From: Euglena gracilis
Lineage: Eukaryota; Euglenida; Euglenophyceae; Euglenales
NCBI GenBank assembly: GCA_039621445.1
Contig: CP154954.1
Span: forward strand, 71,514,150 to 71,578,149
Direction of reading: 5' to 3'
Length of the DNA stretch: 64,000 nt
Position 1 is the stretch's first letter. Each line of letters begins with the position of its first letter. Below, in pieces: positions 12,410-25,227 of this stretch. A program made the translations under genes and the position numbers. Under the pieces are notes generated by a model, which had not been told where the DNA came from, made no database searches, and saw only the letters and a program-made list of their open reading frames with translations.

Positions 12410-13440
12410 CGCTGCACGCCCCCAGGGGCCGAGACACATTTCCGCCCAAGGGGTAAGACACAGCGAAATACCACCGAGGTGTGTGCCAACCTCTCGGCAA
12501 AAAAAAATTAAATATTTGTTAATGTAAAATAAAATAAATAATAAATAAACCGCTCGGCAAATTAAAATAATAAAAGCTCTCGACAAAAAAAAATTATTTT
12601 GCCATGCGGTGGACTCACTGACGGAGTGCTTGGTATTTTCCTCTATGCAAGTTCTAAACTAAGTTGACAGCAGTTTGAACGTTGATAAAATGTATGCAAA
12701 TGCAAATACATTCTATGTGTGTTCTTCATTCCAACCCGAAATAGGCATGGGCATCTAGGGGGTGGGGGGGGGGCGAGTCACAGCAAAGAATGATGCACAT
12801 TATTCTGGAGACCAGAATCCCAACTCTATTTGGATGCCGTTGCCTCAATTGCATTGAGGCGGAACGCCTTTACACGACCACTCAAAGAGAGATGTCTTGC
12901 ACACTCTAGAGGATAAAATATGGGAAACGAAAATGAAAGGAGACCATCTTCTTACCATCTTCTTTTCCCCTGCATTTTCCCTCTACATTTCCTAAGACCT
13001 CTGCTAGATCCATTTCCAACAAGGTATTCTGAAGTGCAATAGGAAAAGAACCCATAGACCATGGACACTATCTGCAGTCCACAGATACAAAACAGTTAAT
13101 GCAACAAGGATCAACGGTGCTCCAAGCAAACAATTTCTCTCTGTGCCCCTCCTCAATTCCGAGAATTTCCATCATCCAAGAATAATAAATTTAATAATTA
13201 ATTTAAATATTAAATAAATATTTAAATAATAAATAATAAATAACCCCGGTCATTGTTCCTGGTACTTTTGCATGATTTTTATGTGGCCAATGTTGCCCAG
13301 ACTGTACATTTAGAAATCTAAATACATGACAGGTTGGGCAGCACCGGGGACCTGGCAGCAGGGGGGTATTCTTACACACTCATGGAATCACGGATTCCCG
13401 GGATGGGGGGAGGGGGGCGCAGCTGGGTTCCAGCCGCCCC
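12410..13440. other. Copy B intron region
   Basis: Mostly AT-rich. A small palindrome CCTCAAT-tgc-ATTGAGG lies at about 12845-12861, and a fragment of the GACAGGTTGGCC element at 13328-13360. Confidence 0.5.
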
Positions 13441-13451
13441 CTGGCCATCAC

Positions 13452-13640
13452 GATGGTGCCCCCGAACGCCTTGATCTGCGCGGTGGCGGCGGCGCTGAAC
13501 GCCGTCAGCCGGTCCTCCACCCGGGCGGCGTTGAGCGCCTTGCCGCTGCCGAACTCCAGCCCCGTCAGGCGGCGGCAGGGGACCCCGGGTGGAGCGGCGG
13601 ACAACGTCGAAGAAAGTGGTGGTGGCCGCAAATCCGGACA
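13452..13640 (-). CDS. Copy B exon: cyclase-like FFDVV and AFGGTI
   Basis: One frame reads GFAATTTFFDVVRRST, resembling the first beta strand of class III cyclases with its metal-binding Asp. The next frame continues LTGLEFGSGKALNAARVEDR then LTAFSAAATAQIKAFGGTI, which fits the helix and GG turn before the second metal site. The frame change needs one base gained or lost. Donor ATC|GTGATG. GC content is far above the flanks. Confidence 0.5.
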
Positions 13641-13692
13641 CATGCCGTTGGAAGGCGGTGGCGGGAATTTGGCAGTAATTGGGTGGAACTTG

Positions 13693-13830
13693 GGCGGGAA
13701 CTTGACGGGAATTTGGCGGGAATTTGGCGGGAGTTTGGCGGGAGTTTGGCGGGAGTTTGGCGGGAGTTTGGCGGGAGTTTGGCGGGAATTTTGTGGGAAT
13801 TTGGTGAGAGTTTGGTGGGAATTTGGCGAA
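13693..13830. repeat. 11-bp minisatellite ggcgggagttt
   Basis: About 12 units of GGCGGGA(G/A)TTT immediately upstream (minus sense) of the cyclase-like exon at 13452-13640. Confidence 0.85.
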
Positions 13831-14160
13831 AATTTAGCAATAACTTATCAAAAAGGGCCCGAAACATTATAACTTTACTGCTTCATTTCTCTAATTTTTG
13901 CCAAAAAGGCGCTGAAAGTTTTGAAAAAAGGTCTGAAAAGCTCTGAAAAGAGCTGAAAGTTCCGGCCAACTTGGGGGGTACGAGGGGCAGTCCAATCAGG
14001 CCAGTTTGCAGTCACGGGCCTGCTGGCCAAAAAAAACAACTTCTAGCGACTCCTCGGAGTCACTGCCACTCTTCAGAACACCATTCACCCACCACCACAG
14101 GGGCCACAAGGCCCCATTCTGGGGCAATTTGTTCTGAACAAATTCTGTTTGACAAAATCA

Positions 14161-14349
<189 letters not shown>

Positions 14350-14898
14350 TGCATGAATTTTAACAACAGCACTCTTGACCGACGCATGGTATTTCAAAAA
14401 ATAATGTTTCCCTCCCCAAAGAAAGTAGGGAAAGGGGAAGACACAAATGCCAGAGAAGCGCCATAAGAAAAATACTCACTGAATGTATATCCCAACAGGG
14501 GAACGGATTGTTTTCGGGGCAAACGGATGTTGCAAGGTGCTACCCCAGTAATCTGACAGGCCGGAGAGTTGCGGAGAACTTGATCACTCCTTGCACCAAC
14601 TGGTTGGTCCAGAACTGGACCCTGAGAGTTTCCCAGGCAATCTCCCTGACACGTTCTGGGGGAGGGCAGATCCCCAAAGGGGGTTATTGCCTTCAACTGC
14701 CCACCCTCAGGATTTTATGCGGCCAGCAGCATAGTTTTTGGATTTGGCAATTCTGTGTTCCGCCGCAGTCAGTTAGTGGTCCCCTGAGTGTATGCGTAAC
14801 ACTGTGAGGTGGGAGGGCTTCAAGCCGAGGGCGAGGTTCCGGAACGAATTCAGCGAGCAAGCTTTGACTGGTCCTGCACCACCCTCCCCATCCCCCTG

Positions 14899-15317
14899 GT
14901 ATGGTATGGTATGGTATGGTATGGTATGGTATGGTATGGTATGGTATGGTATGGTATGGTATGGTATGGTATGGTATGGTATGGTATGGTATGGTATGGT
15001 ATGGTATGGTATGGTACGGTACGGTACGGCACGGTACGGTATGGTATGGTATGGTATGGCCTGGATTGGTTATGTATGGTATGGTATGGTGTGGTACGGT
15101 ATGGTATGGTGTGGTATGACATGGTATGGTATGGTACGGTATGTTTTGGTATAGTATGGTATGGTAGGGTACGGTATGGTATGGTATGGTATGGTATGGT
15201 ATGGTATGGTATGGTATGGTATGGTATGGTATGGTATGGTATGGTATGGTATGGTATGGTATGGTATGGTATGGTATGGTATGGCATGGTATGGCATGGT
15301 ATGGTATGGTATGGTAT
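14899..15317. repeat. (GGTAT)n pentanucleotide array
   Basis: Two long pure GGTAT tracts (14899-15010 and 15176-15290) around a degenerate middle with GGTAC and GGTGT variants. A GC-rich island at 15320-15560 follows; I could not assign it. Confidence 0.95.
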
Positions 15318-15667
15318 TGTGGCGTGGACACCGCTTTGGTGCTGCGCGGTGTTGGGCGCGGTGGGCCCGGACAGCGCTGTGAAAGCCTGGGCTTGGTGTG
15401 GAGTGCCTTTGGCGTCAACGTCTTGGGAGTCTTTGGGACCTTCCCAGTGACCGGTCGGCTGGAGGACGGCCTCTGGGACAACCTCCGGGACCTTCGACGA
15501 GGGGTTTGACGGGAGTTGTCACGACAGGGCTGCCTTCCTCGACACTCCAGTGGGGATGGATGGCCCAACAATTTGATCCCTGGCTGCGGAGAAAACAGTG
15601 AGTGGACTGTGGTTCAAGGAAAAATTTTTTTCAAATAAATAAAAAAATTCAATTTCAATCAATTGTC

Positions 15668-16096
15668 TTATTACCCCCCCCTATGTCCAATGACCGGTAA
15701 CCTCTGTCCTCTGACCGGGGGGGTGGTCGTTGGACATAGGGTAGTGACCAAAAAGGTGACCTCTGACCGGGGGGGGGGTGGTCTTTGGACATGGGGATCA
15801 AAAAAAAGTTGGTGGGTATCCGGGTCCCTACCCACCCAAAAATGCAAAAAAAATTCCCTTCCGGCGCTTCGCGCTGAAAATTTTGGGCAATTTTGACAAA
15901 TTTTTGTCCAAAAAATGTCAAAAATGGCATTTTGGTCAAATTTTTGGCCAATTTTTGGGCAAAATTTTTCGTCCCGGCGCTTCACGCCGGGACCAAAAAT
16001 TTGGTCAAACCTCCGAAAAGGTGTCCTCTGACCGGGGGGGGGGTGGTCATTGGACATAGGGGGGTCGTTGGACATAGGGGGGAGGGGGGTAATTTA
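15668..16096. mobile_element. Fold-back element with paired GC hairpins, copy 1
   Basis: Ends are inverted (attaccccccc-ctatgtccaatgacc at the left, ggtcattggacatagggggg...ggggtaat at the right). Two internal hairpins, ggcgcttcgcgc at about 15863 and cccggcgcttcacgccggg at 15974, lie about 112 bp apart with an A/T-rich spacer. Confidence 0.65.
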
Positions 16097-16589
16097 ATTA
16101 AAATTTTTTAATATTTTAACTTTCATTTTTAGGGGGTCCGCACGCACTCACCCGGACTCACCCACTTCCGGGGTCTACTTTGGGCCCCAAAAAATTCGGT
16201 TCTTCCCGGGAGGGCAGGGCTGGACGGGAAGGCCTGGTGCCTAGGCATCCAAAGTTGCCCAACTCTGCCCACATCCTTGCCCACAAGTCAGGGCAAATGA
16301 AAGTGGCCCGTGGGCAAGGTTTTGGCAGATTTTGGGAAGGGCGTCAGCGTGCCTTCGGAGGCAGCGTGTGGCGTCACACCCCGCAACTGAAAACCCGCAA
16401 GGGTGGTGGAGCGCGAATTCCCTGGGGTCTGGGCAGTTAGGTTGGGGTGTTCTCGACCTGACCGAAAGGGAGAAAATGCCATCAGACCAGGGGGTACTTT
16501 GGCCAAACCGAGTTCAACATGCTGCCAGGTCCGAGCCGAATCACAGCTCGGGCAGACTGTGCTCCCGGCACTGTGCCCTGACCTCGATC

Positions 16590-17030
16590 ATACATCTCTT
16601 TAAGGACCCGGGGGGGGGGGGGGTGCTGGGCTAGGGCTAGAAATTTGGGCTGGCTAGCCCGCCCCCCCCGGGGGGGGGGGGGGGGGGGGCTGGGCCCGGC
16701 TGGACCGAACCGGGGCGAGCTGGACTGAAATCGGAAAAATGCCCAAAAAATGACCTGCAGAACACAGTTTTGAAAAAATGATGCATCTGAAACCCCCCAA
16801 AAATGCCCCAAACGCCCCCCAAACCCCATTTTTGGCCACTTTTGAACACAGGTTTTCAAAAAAGTTCGGCGCTTCGCGCCGAAAAATGTTGGGCTGGACC
16901 CCCAAAAAAGGGGCTGGCTAGCTGGGCTAGCAGCACCCCCCCCCCGGGGGTGCTGCTGCGGCTGGGCTGGGCCCAAATCAGGGCTGGCTGCAGCCGCCCC
17001 GCCCCCCGGGGGGGGGGGGGGGTTCGCAAA
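16590..17030. repeat. GCTGG/GGGCTAG repeat cluster
   Basis: Repeats of gggctggctag with long G and C runs and a CGGCGC-TTC-GCGCCG hairpin at 16867-16881. Similar in style to 1920-2330. Confidence 0.6.
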
Positions 17031-17039
17031 ACCTTAGAG

Positions 17040-18400
17040 AGATGTATGACCTCGATGCAACGTGGCACTCACCGTGCAAATCGGGGGAGAGAAATTTTGC
17101 CTGGGGGCCAGGCATGCCTGGAAAAACGCAGAGTGTTACTGTTACCTCTTGCATACAGCTAGAACGGCTTGACAGGCAAAAAAAAAATGTTCTGGATTCG
17201 AGAAAAAAAATTACCACTGAGGAAAAATGGCCACCCATCAACAGAGGCAGCCCCAAGCAAAATTCCGGAGTGGGTGTAACACACATGCCACCATACCCTG
17301 GAAAAAAGGAGTGTGACCAAAACAGTTTTCGAATTGCCATGGGTCCAGATGGATTGCCGAAGCGGTGTGCATCCGAGAAGAATACTTCAGACAGGCATAA
17401 ATTACTGATTTGCAGCGCCTGTGAATCGGCTTATGTCTGGCATGGAGATGGACCAACCAAGGATGGTGTCAGACGGTTGCTCCCCGTCTGGAAAACTCAC
17501 TTCCTCAGAGTTTATTTGCATGCAAATGTTGGCATGGCCTCAGGTGCCATCACTTTACATTTCAATGGAACAAAATAATGTCAAAAATAAAATGTTGCCC
17601 ACGCACGTGGGCAAAATTTAAAAATTGAAAGAGGTCATTCCTCCCATTCAGGTCTGAAAATGGTCATTCCCCCCATTTTTTCAAACTTTTTTTCCAAAAA
17701 ATGGCCAAATTGAGGCACTCTGGCAGATGTTGACGAAAGACTTCCCTGGGACCCTTCGGAAAATACACTGTCCTCAGCGTCAGGAATGCATTGTGTCTGC
17801 AAAGCCCCCTTATTTCTTCCCACCAAGAGCATTCAAAATCACATCTAAACTTGGGACTGTACATAGGTACCCACTCAAATTCATTTGTCATCAAACAATT
17901 TTCCACTAAGTACAAAGCAACGCTTCAAGAACAACTACCAGTTTCGCCACGCCTCTGCCCATGCAAAAATCCCAAATCAATATTGCCTGTGCATAAGATT
18001 TCACAAGGCTCCCAAAATACAAATTCATTTGACGGCCACCGAGAATCCATCACCCCTCAGCTCTTTGTTGTTTGAGATTGCCAATTCTTGCCCACGCCGC
18101 CTCCGACTGTGTGGGCAACTTTGGACGCCTAAGTGGTTGGGGGGTTGGCACAACCGCCGCAGCACTCCGAAAAAAAATTCCTCCAAATGCGCCAAAGGAA
18201 GGTTTTGCCTTTAAAATCGGCGCCCGCAGAAACACGGGAAGGCCTGGGCCACCAGAATGGGGGGGGAGGGGTATCGCAAAGCACAGCAGTCATAATTAGA
18301 AAATGTTCATGAAAAGGTCACAGACCCTCTCGATTTGGCACAGACGCTCAGAGGGCATACCTTCAATTAACATTGTTCAATGACTGGGTGGCTCCCAACT
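17040..18400. other. Copy B intron region, unrecognised
   Basis: A 178-codon plus-strand frame (17042-17578) is open but shows no motif or periodic composition. I see no supported gene. Confidence 0.3.
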
Positions 18401-18479
18401 GCTTCCCCCCCCCCCGCCGAACGTTTGTCCTCTGGCAGATCATCAAACCCAAACCTCGGTGGTACACACGTTATCCGCC

Positions 18480-18930
18480 TGATGGCCTCGGGCGTTCGTG
18501 TTGGTTGCCAAGTGCCAGATTCCCTGGACCGCGTATCCCAGAAAGGGGGTCAGCGAGCAGCGTTTTTCCCCGCCGGCCAGCTACCCTGCCAGGGGTCCCA
18601 AGATAATCCCGCATCATATTTTTCTGGACCCCTGGAGGGTGAAGGTGACAGCTCCGGAGTTGTTGCAGCCTCACAGGTGGGAACCATAGGACGGTCGCCG
18701 TGCCAGTGTGGGAAGGGAGGAGCCCCAGCAGAGCTCTCGGCGATGGACATGCTGGGGCGGTGGAGGGGTGGGTGGAACAGGTCTGCCTTCCCCTGCACAG
18801 CACTGCAGGCGATGCCCTGGCCTGGATCGGACCACACCTCTCCGCGGCGTGCATCAACAATGCGCACCAACCCCCCCAATATAAGCATTGGTTGCTGGTG
18901 TCTGGGTGTCGGATATACACTTGTGTACCG
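18480..18930 (-). CDS. Copy B candidate coding island: Pro/Ser-rich linker and possible cyclase strand TGTATVLWF
   Basis: GC-rich island with long open frames on the minus strand. One frame reads SIAESSAGAPPFPHWHG and looks like linker; another reads SHTGTATVLWFPPVRLQQL and ends near a donor-like CCT|GTGAGG. The TATVLWF stretch resembles a first cyclase beta strand. I could not fix the borders or choose the frame. Confidence 0.3.
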
Positions 18931-19044
18931 AGGTGTTCACGGGATTATTTGAAGGTGTAGGGTTGGGGGTGAGATTTTAGGCAAAAGTTTAACCTAACTG
19001 TCCAAAGGAAAGCCCAACTTCTGGCCTAATTCTTTCCTCTAATT

Positions 19045-19185
19045 ACGACTACCTACCCCCCCCCCCCGGGAAACTGTCACCTGACAGGTTGGCCGGTACC
19101 AGGGACCCTCCAGGTTCCCGGGCGGGACCCTGACAGGTTCTCGGGCATGACAGTTTCCGGGGGGGGGGGGGTAGGTAACTTAGGC
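19045..19185. mobile_element. MITE family 2, complete copy (GACAGGTTGGCC, poly-G ends)
   Basis: About 140 bp. Starts ctaccccccccccc-gggaaactgtc and ends gacagtttcc-ggggggggggggtag, so the termini are inverted repeats made of a C or G run plus AAACTGTC. Core gacaggttggccggtacc. Other copies at 1010-1150, 46305-46470, 55630-55830 and 61862-62040. Confidence 0.75.
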
Positions 19186-20237
19186 ATCAACAGACACAGA
19201 TTCAGAAAACCTTTTGCCAATACACAGGGATCCACAAAAAAAATTGAAGACGGAAACCACACGGATGGCTGATTTTTTTTTCATTTTCACAGCACGGACA
19301 ACGGAATTTGCGAGAATTTGGTTTATTTCACATAAATTTTAGAGACTTTTGAAGGAAGTTGCAGTAATTTTGGAACTGTTTTCTTTTGAATTTTGTAACT
19401 GTTCTGATTGCTGAGGAATTCTTTGAACCCAGAGCCTCAATGCCTTCTCGGCCATCTTCCGTCCCTTCAGAGCTGTCTTGGGTCATTTTCAGCCCGTTTT
19501 TTGGCCATTTCGGCGGAAGGAGCAAATCCTGAAGCTGGGACATTTTTCCCATGTCTCTCGGCTTCAGGGTTTGCTTTCTCACAAAAAAAAGCATGGTTTC
19601 AATGGAGGCGTCCAAGGACAATTTGAAAGTCAGCGAATATGGGACCAGGGGACAGTTTTTCCGGGGGGGGGGGGGGTGAGGAAAAAATAACATTTTCAAC
19701 ACTCCGGCCAATACACACACACACACAAAAAAAAAAGGAAATGAGATTTCTGCAAATATTTGCAAACAGAAGGTGGATAGAAGTCAATATTTTTTTTGAA
19801 CTCAGGATATTTGTTTTTTTTCAACAAAAAATGTGAAAAATCTTTAAAAAAAATGGGAGACAGGTCAGGTCAGCAAATAAAAAGGTAGGTGACAGGCCCT
19901 TATGAGACTTTTTATGAGGACATGGGGACACGTCAGCAGGTACAGAAGGTGGAGGGCAGTTTCCGGGATGGGGGGGGGGTATCTGTGGTTGTGCAGTAAC
20001 AACTTGGATGGTGCGTGGTCATTCGGCTGATCAAATGGGTTTAAGACTGAAACAATATGATGGCAGTGGAAAATTCTCTCGGCGACAGTTGCCATGGGAG
20101 AGGGGCCACGGAGATTTCAGAATTCACTTAAAACCAGCTTGAATACACATACAAATATACGTTCAAATTAATTTAACTATCATTGTAAAAATCGGGAAAA
20201 CGATTACTCCATCTTGGAAACCAGGCAGTGCTATGAC

Positions 20238-20315
20238 CTCTGACAGCGCGTTGCTGATCCGCCGGACAACGTTGCAGATGGTGGAGATTGTGGACGAGCT
20301 GAGAGACATGAGGTG
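20238..20315 (-). CDS. Copy B candidate exon: HLMSLSSSTISTICNVVRRI
   Basis: 78 nt, phase 0, bounded by TTGCAG and GAG|GTCATA. Reads HLMSLSSSTISTICNVVRRI then SNALSE. It lies between the YRPYLP exon and the cyclase exons and has good splice signals. No counterpart in copy A was found. The plus strand is also open here, so this is moderate. Confidence 0.4.
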
Positions 20316-20869
20316 CTGCAAGGCAGTTGAGCAGAAATTGGATACAAAATCTGGTGGATTTCAGACTTGTCCGTATGTCTGACGGCTGAGCCCATCACGG
20401 GCAAAACATGTTTGCGACCCTAAAAATCAAAAATGTGTTAAACATCAAACATCAAATGACAGTGTGACTATTCCTTTTTTAAAAAAGGAGAAAAAGATAA
20501 AGTATAAAAAAAAATGCAAAAATGTGCAATCTTGTAAAATTTGGAAAATGAAAAGAAGCAGAGAAGAAAGCTGAGCGAAAAGTATCTGATTCAGGTCTGA
20601 GCCTATACACTTGTGAATCACAGGGGAAAAAAGAAACAAAAAAAAACAAGAAATGGGGGTCAGGCTTCTTTTTACCAACTGTGCCTTATGCTATGAGGTT
20701 CTTGCCTACAGAACCCATTTTCGACATCAGAGACAGGGTGCGCGATGTAGCACTACCCGACTCCCCAGGTGGAAAATGACAAACCTCCCTGAATGCCAAC
20801 CCACCCATGCGGGGTAACCTTCCATTTAAGAACAATTTTAATGTTTTGTCGAGAATATTGCACCCCCTT

Positions 20870-21210
20870 GTCTAAGTACCAGAAAAAAAAAATGGGTAAG
20901 GCCGGGGGGGGGGTGCCCATTTCGCCAAAACATCTGTCAGGACCCGGGGGTGGTGCTTAAACAGCGAGGGAAAAACTTGACTGCCAAAAAAAAATCCGGT
21001 GCTTCGTGCCGAAAGGAAACGTTCCCCTTATTTTGGGCTGCACTGATGAAGTTACAGGCATTTAGATGGCAAAAAAAATAATGAACAATACCTCACCACA
21101 TCAGGTTTCGGTGGTCTGAAACGTCGAAGTACTTAAGAAATTATCGTTATAAACACACACAATGTATGCCTCCTCAAGAGTATAACCTTGGAAAAGATGG
21201 GTAACAATCG
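20870..21210. mobile_element. MITE family 1, degenerate copy
   Basis: Begins cttgtctaagtacc and keeps the ggtgcttcgtgcc hairpin in mutated form; the right end is eroded. Confidence 0.6.
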
Positions 21211-21971
21211 GGTGCTCAATTTGGTGTGCCCAGACATGGGGAGGAGGGAACTATTTAAAAAATCTGTGGCAGAAATAAAACTCGAAATTAGCCTTTCTTT
21301 GGCAATGTTCGATTGCAAGAACTGAATTTGATGGATACCCAAATTATTTATTCGGGGTTACAACCAACAAAAGGGGGACAGCCACATTCTTTGTTACATG
21401 ATTTGGACAAAACAAAATAATAAAATACCAACATATTTTTTCATCCTGAGAGAAACTCCTTGTTAATCTGCCAAAATGTCGCATTTCATTTGATATTCAA
21501 AAAATAACTCAAAGAAAAGCTGTGAAAAAACATCAGATCTGGGTTGGAACTTAATCCAGAATTTTGAGGTGAACCCTGAAAACCCTGGCACATTTACGCC
21601 ATTTTTGATCCCTCTTCTGGGGTGGAAATGCCTATTTCCACTCGACAGGGGGGGGTCCGCAGCCCAGCTGGACCCTTTCTTCATTCGCCCTGTCTATCAG
21701 CACACCAATACCAAACAAAATACACCCCAAACTTTTGAGAAATGCTGCCTTCATTAAAATATTTGGACATGGGGTTTAAATGTTTTTCAACATGAACATC
21801 CCAGCCTCAGTTCAAACAATTGGCTTCTGCAAACTGAACAGAAGAAATGCCTGGGAAAACAATGTGTTCCTGGTCGTTGGGCAAATGATCACCCTCACGA
21901 GCCTGCCAGACAACCAATGTGTAGGCCAAAGGGCAACGCCTCTCAAACACAGCCCGGGAGCGGCGCCACAC

Positions 21972-22130
21972 CTGTCCGTCCCCGACCCGCCGCTGCATGG
22001 CCGGGCGTGGAACGCCAGGCCCTCGTCGTCCTGGTCCTCGCCCTCGTCGTCGGTGTCCTTTGCACCATGGCTGTTGGACCCGTTGGCATTCGCGAACAGC
22101 GTGTCCGGCAGGTACGGGCGCAGCCAGGTC
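21972..22130 (-). CDS. Copy B exon 12: RPYLPDTLF and acidic linker
   Basis: Acceptor ACGAAAG, reads TWLRPYLPDTLFANANGS, then an Asp/Glu-rich stretch (KDTDDEGEDQDDEG) and HARPCSGGSGTD, donor GGACAG|GTGTGG. The acidic stretch is probably a flexible tether before the catalytic part. Confidence 0.7.
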
Positions 22131-22259
22131 CTTTCGTTGGCCAGGGCAACCCTTGAACGTTGGAGACACTGTGTTGAACTTCCCAAATACCACTGTCATG
22201 AACACATTTGCGTTGGTGGTTCAACAACACTATTATCATTTTCTGATTTAATTTGAATT

Positions 22260-23600
22260 TAGTACCATTTCATTTCATAATTTTCACAAATAATTTCCTC
22301 CCGACATATTTTCCTGACACGGGTCAGCCCAGCAAACTTCCTAGGCTGGGATGCTTGCTGACTCCCTTTCCAGAAAAATAAATCCCCGGATGAAACCAAG
22401 CCGGACCTTGGTCAGCTCGGGCCATCGGAATTTTCAAGGTGCCTGCCTGGAGTGCCGCAGGTGGCAAAAAATGCGTGACCAGAAGGAACCCCTTTTGTCA
22501 AGCTCATTAAGTTAGCTCCGTTTTTGGGCGTTTTTCGGTCATGTGTCTGGTAATTGAATCTAACATTATGCCCTTCGCCGAAGCTGGGAAAAGCCAGCTG
22601 ATCCCTAAATAGAATAATTCAGCGTGAAAATTTGAAAAGAGATTGCGATAAGAAACCAATGATCAAGGTTTCATATGAACTAACGGTGGCAATTCAAGAC
22701 GTTAAGCAACAACCTGGAAATCGGGGGCGAAATTTTGTAGGGTCAAACCATTGTTTTCATTTAAACAACCACGGTGCGATTTGCACCACCCCTTCCTGGT
22801 TGAATTCTACAAAAGCGATAAACAAAGAACCACTTTCAGAAGAGAACTTTTTTTCTTCTTCAAATTGGCGTCAGGAAGCAGGGAAAAAAAAAGATCTCAC
22901 CAATAATTCCTGAAAGATTTGTAGATGGCTCAGGCAAGGTTAAAAATTGCAAGGAGGGGGTTACAAAAATGCCAACAAAAACACTTTCAACGTTCTTTGC
23001 AAACAGATTCAAGAAACATTTCGTTGGCCACATAATTCAAAAATGATAAAAATTAACAAAACGTCTGGGGACAGGGAAATGTTTTGTCAAAAATGAGAAA
23101 TAAATTAAGTCGAAACCCTATCGGAAATTGAAGAATTGAAAAAAAAAATGTTTTGAATTTTTTCAAAAAAAAATGTATAAAAGAAAGGTAATATTTGTGC
23201 CCCAACCCACCTATGGGGATTCCTAGAACCTAGAAGTGAATCAGCCAGCAGCCCACTGAGAAAAAATGGAAAAGTACTGGAAGGGGAGGTTTTCAACGTT
23301 CTGACACCTGGCACTTTTTACAGCAAAAGGAAACACCGCCACCATCCCCCTGGATAATCGGCGAAAAAAAATCCGTTGTGGGGGACCATGTAGATGCAAA
23401 AAAGCTGGAATTAATTTTCAGATATTCTTTAGCATTCTCCGAAAGATGGTCCGAGTTGGAGGCATATTCTTCATGGGTGGTGCACACACCCTGTGTCGCG
23501 GTGTTTTCTGGGAAAGAAAAAGAACAGCAACCATGACAAGAAACGAAACTGCTATTTCGACGCAGACGGCCACTGCCCTGCCTTTGGATTGGTGAGCTGG
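22260..23600. other. Copy B intron region, AT-rich
   Basis: No repeat or gene recognised apart from A runs. Confidence 0.4.
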
Positions 23601-23624
23601 AAAAACTCAGCACTGTAAAGTCCC

Positions 23625-23687
23625 TAAGGCGGTACAGCAGCAAGTTGTTCACAATGTGGAACAGGGTCTGTTCCAACGCTGAGGGGT
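23625..23687 (-). CDS. Copy B exon 11: LEQTLFHIVNNLL
   Basis: After GGCACAG, reads PSALEQTLFHIVNNLL; a possible donor is TGCT|GTACCG inside LLLYR. The next exon supplies RPYLPDTLF. End approximate. Near-identical to the first half of copy A exon 15. Confidence 0.65.
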
Positions 23688-24496
23688 CTGTGCCAGGCGA
23701 GCATGCGCAGTCACCAACTGTCGTGCGGAAAATAAAAATGGCCCGTGGCAGTCATTTCTTCAAAACGCCCGTCAAGCAAGACGGGGCGCTGCGGGCAGAA
23801 GAAAAAAAGTGCCGGCCGGCTGGGGGGAGGGGGAGGGTATGGCCCTTCAAGGCTGCTGCCAGACTGGGCTGCAACTTCTTTCCCGCCAAAACTTTGTGAT
23901 ATCTCCCCGAAGGTGAAACCCCCCGAAAAAATCGTTTGGAAACGTTTCCGACCGGTTGGATTCATTGACAATTCTTGCCATTTGCACCGAAGAATTTTCT
24001 GCTCGGACCAGCTGTGAGCCGGGACCAAAAAAATTTTCAGTGCACGGCCCTCTGGAGGGGGGGGGGGGGTCCGCAGCCTGGCAGGAAGTTGGTGCTTGAT
24101 GGCTGACCGCCAGCTGAGGTGCATTGACGACAAAAATCGTGATGTGTAACTTGCAGCAGTAAACCGGGGGGAGTGAAAAGGCACCTCATATCATGTAATA
24201 CAACTAAATGCAAAAAAAATGCAAAAAAAATCAGAATTCATTTTGGGACCTCCATGAAGTGTACAAATTTATAATTGAAAAGACTTTAAGCAATCTTCCC
24301 CTCCTCGTAGAACAAAAATTATTCATTCTTTTAACTAGATCCCTAATGCTAATTTTGCATCCTACTTTTTTAAGAGCACTTTCTATTTTGTTCTGCAAAC
24401 AGAAAATTAGAGGAGAAAAATTAAAAAAAGCGAATAAAAATGTCTGGAAATATTTGAGAAGTTGAAAATTCGTGGGCAGAGGCACACCTGTCCAAT

Positions 24497-24498
<2 letters not shown>

Positions 24499-24562
<64 letters not shown>
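24499..24562. repeat. (CA)n microsatellite
   Basis: About 32 uninterrupted CA units. Confidence 0.97.
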
Positions 24563-24570
<8 letters not shown>

Positions 24571-25003
24571 ACCTGTAGGGTGATAACGCCAGGCTTTTAA
24601 GCAGGTCGGGGAGAGTCGTTGCCCAAACACAAATCCACCCACCCCGAGGGACTTGGGGGGACCAACTTTTCATTGCGACATTTTTGGGCCCCCATTTCCT
24701 GTGCATCACAAAAGCGGGTGGACACTCTACTCACAACAGATACAAACTTGACAAAAACCATCTCATGACGCTTATGCGCAAAGGGAAGGTGCATCGACCA
24801 TCCACAATCGAAAGCCTGAATAAAGAAAGTGCGGTATAAACTTGCCGACATGGTGGATTTTTTTGATTAGGATTTGCCCAGTCGTTTGAAGCACATCCGC
24901 ACGTCATTTTTTTCCATTTTTTGCATTTTTTCCATTTCCCCATTTTTCCAGCTTTCGGAGGGCTGGTTCGCGGTGTGGGGCATCAAGGGGCGGACAGGGG
25001 CGC

Positions 25004-25092
25004 CTGGTCTTCTGCCTCAAGTTGCATGGCTTTGGCCGGCTCCAGGTCCATCTCCGCGATGTACTTGCCCAACGTCCCGGCAGGGCGTGGGC
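25004..25092 (-). CDS. Copy B exon 10: TLGKYIAEM and AKAMQLEAED helices
   Basis: Acceptor TTTTTAG, reads PRPAGTLGKYIAEMDLEPAK then AMQLEAEDQ. At the position where copy A has CAG|GTTTGC, copy B has CAG|GCGCCC, again a GC donor. Confidence 0.7.
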
Positions 25093-25227
25093 CTAAAAAC
25101 ACCAATGCTTTTTTCTTGGAGCCACACTCAACGGAGCAGCATTTTTTAGCGTGATATCGGGTGTGGCCAACCAAATGTCGAAGTAGGAAGACGTTCAACA
25201 ATAATTAGAAACAATGCATAAACATAT

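Noticed and set aside
14693-15571. 292-codon minus-strand ORF of HTIPY repeats
   Set aside because: Pure translation of the (GGTAT)n microsatellite.
17042-17578. 178-codon plus-strand ORF
   Set aside because: No motif, inside a copy B intron on the other strand, no splice or codon-usage support.
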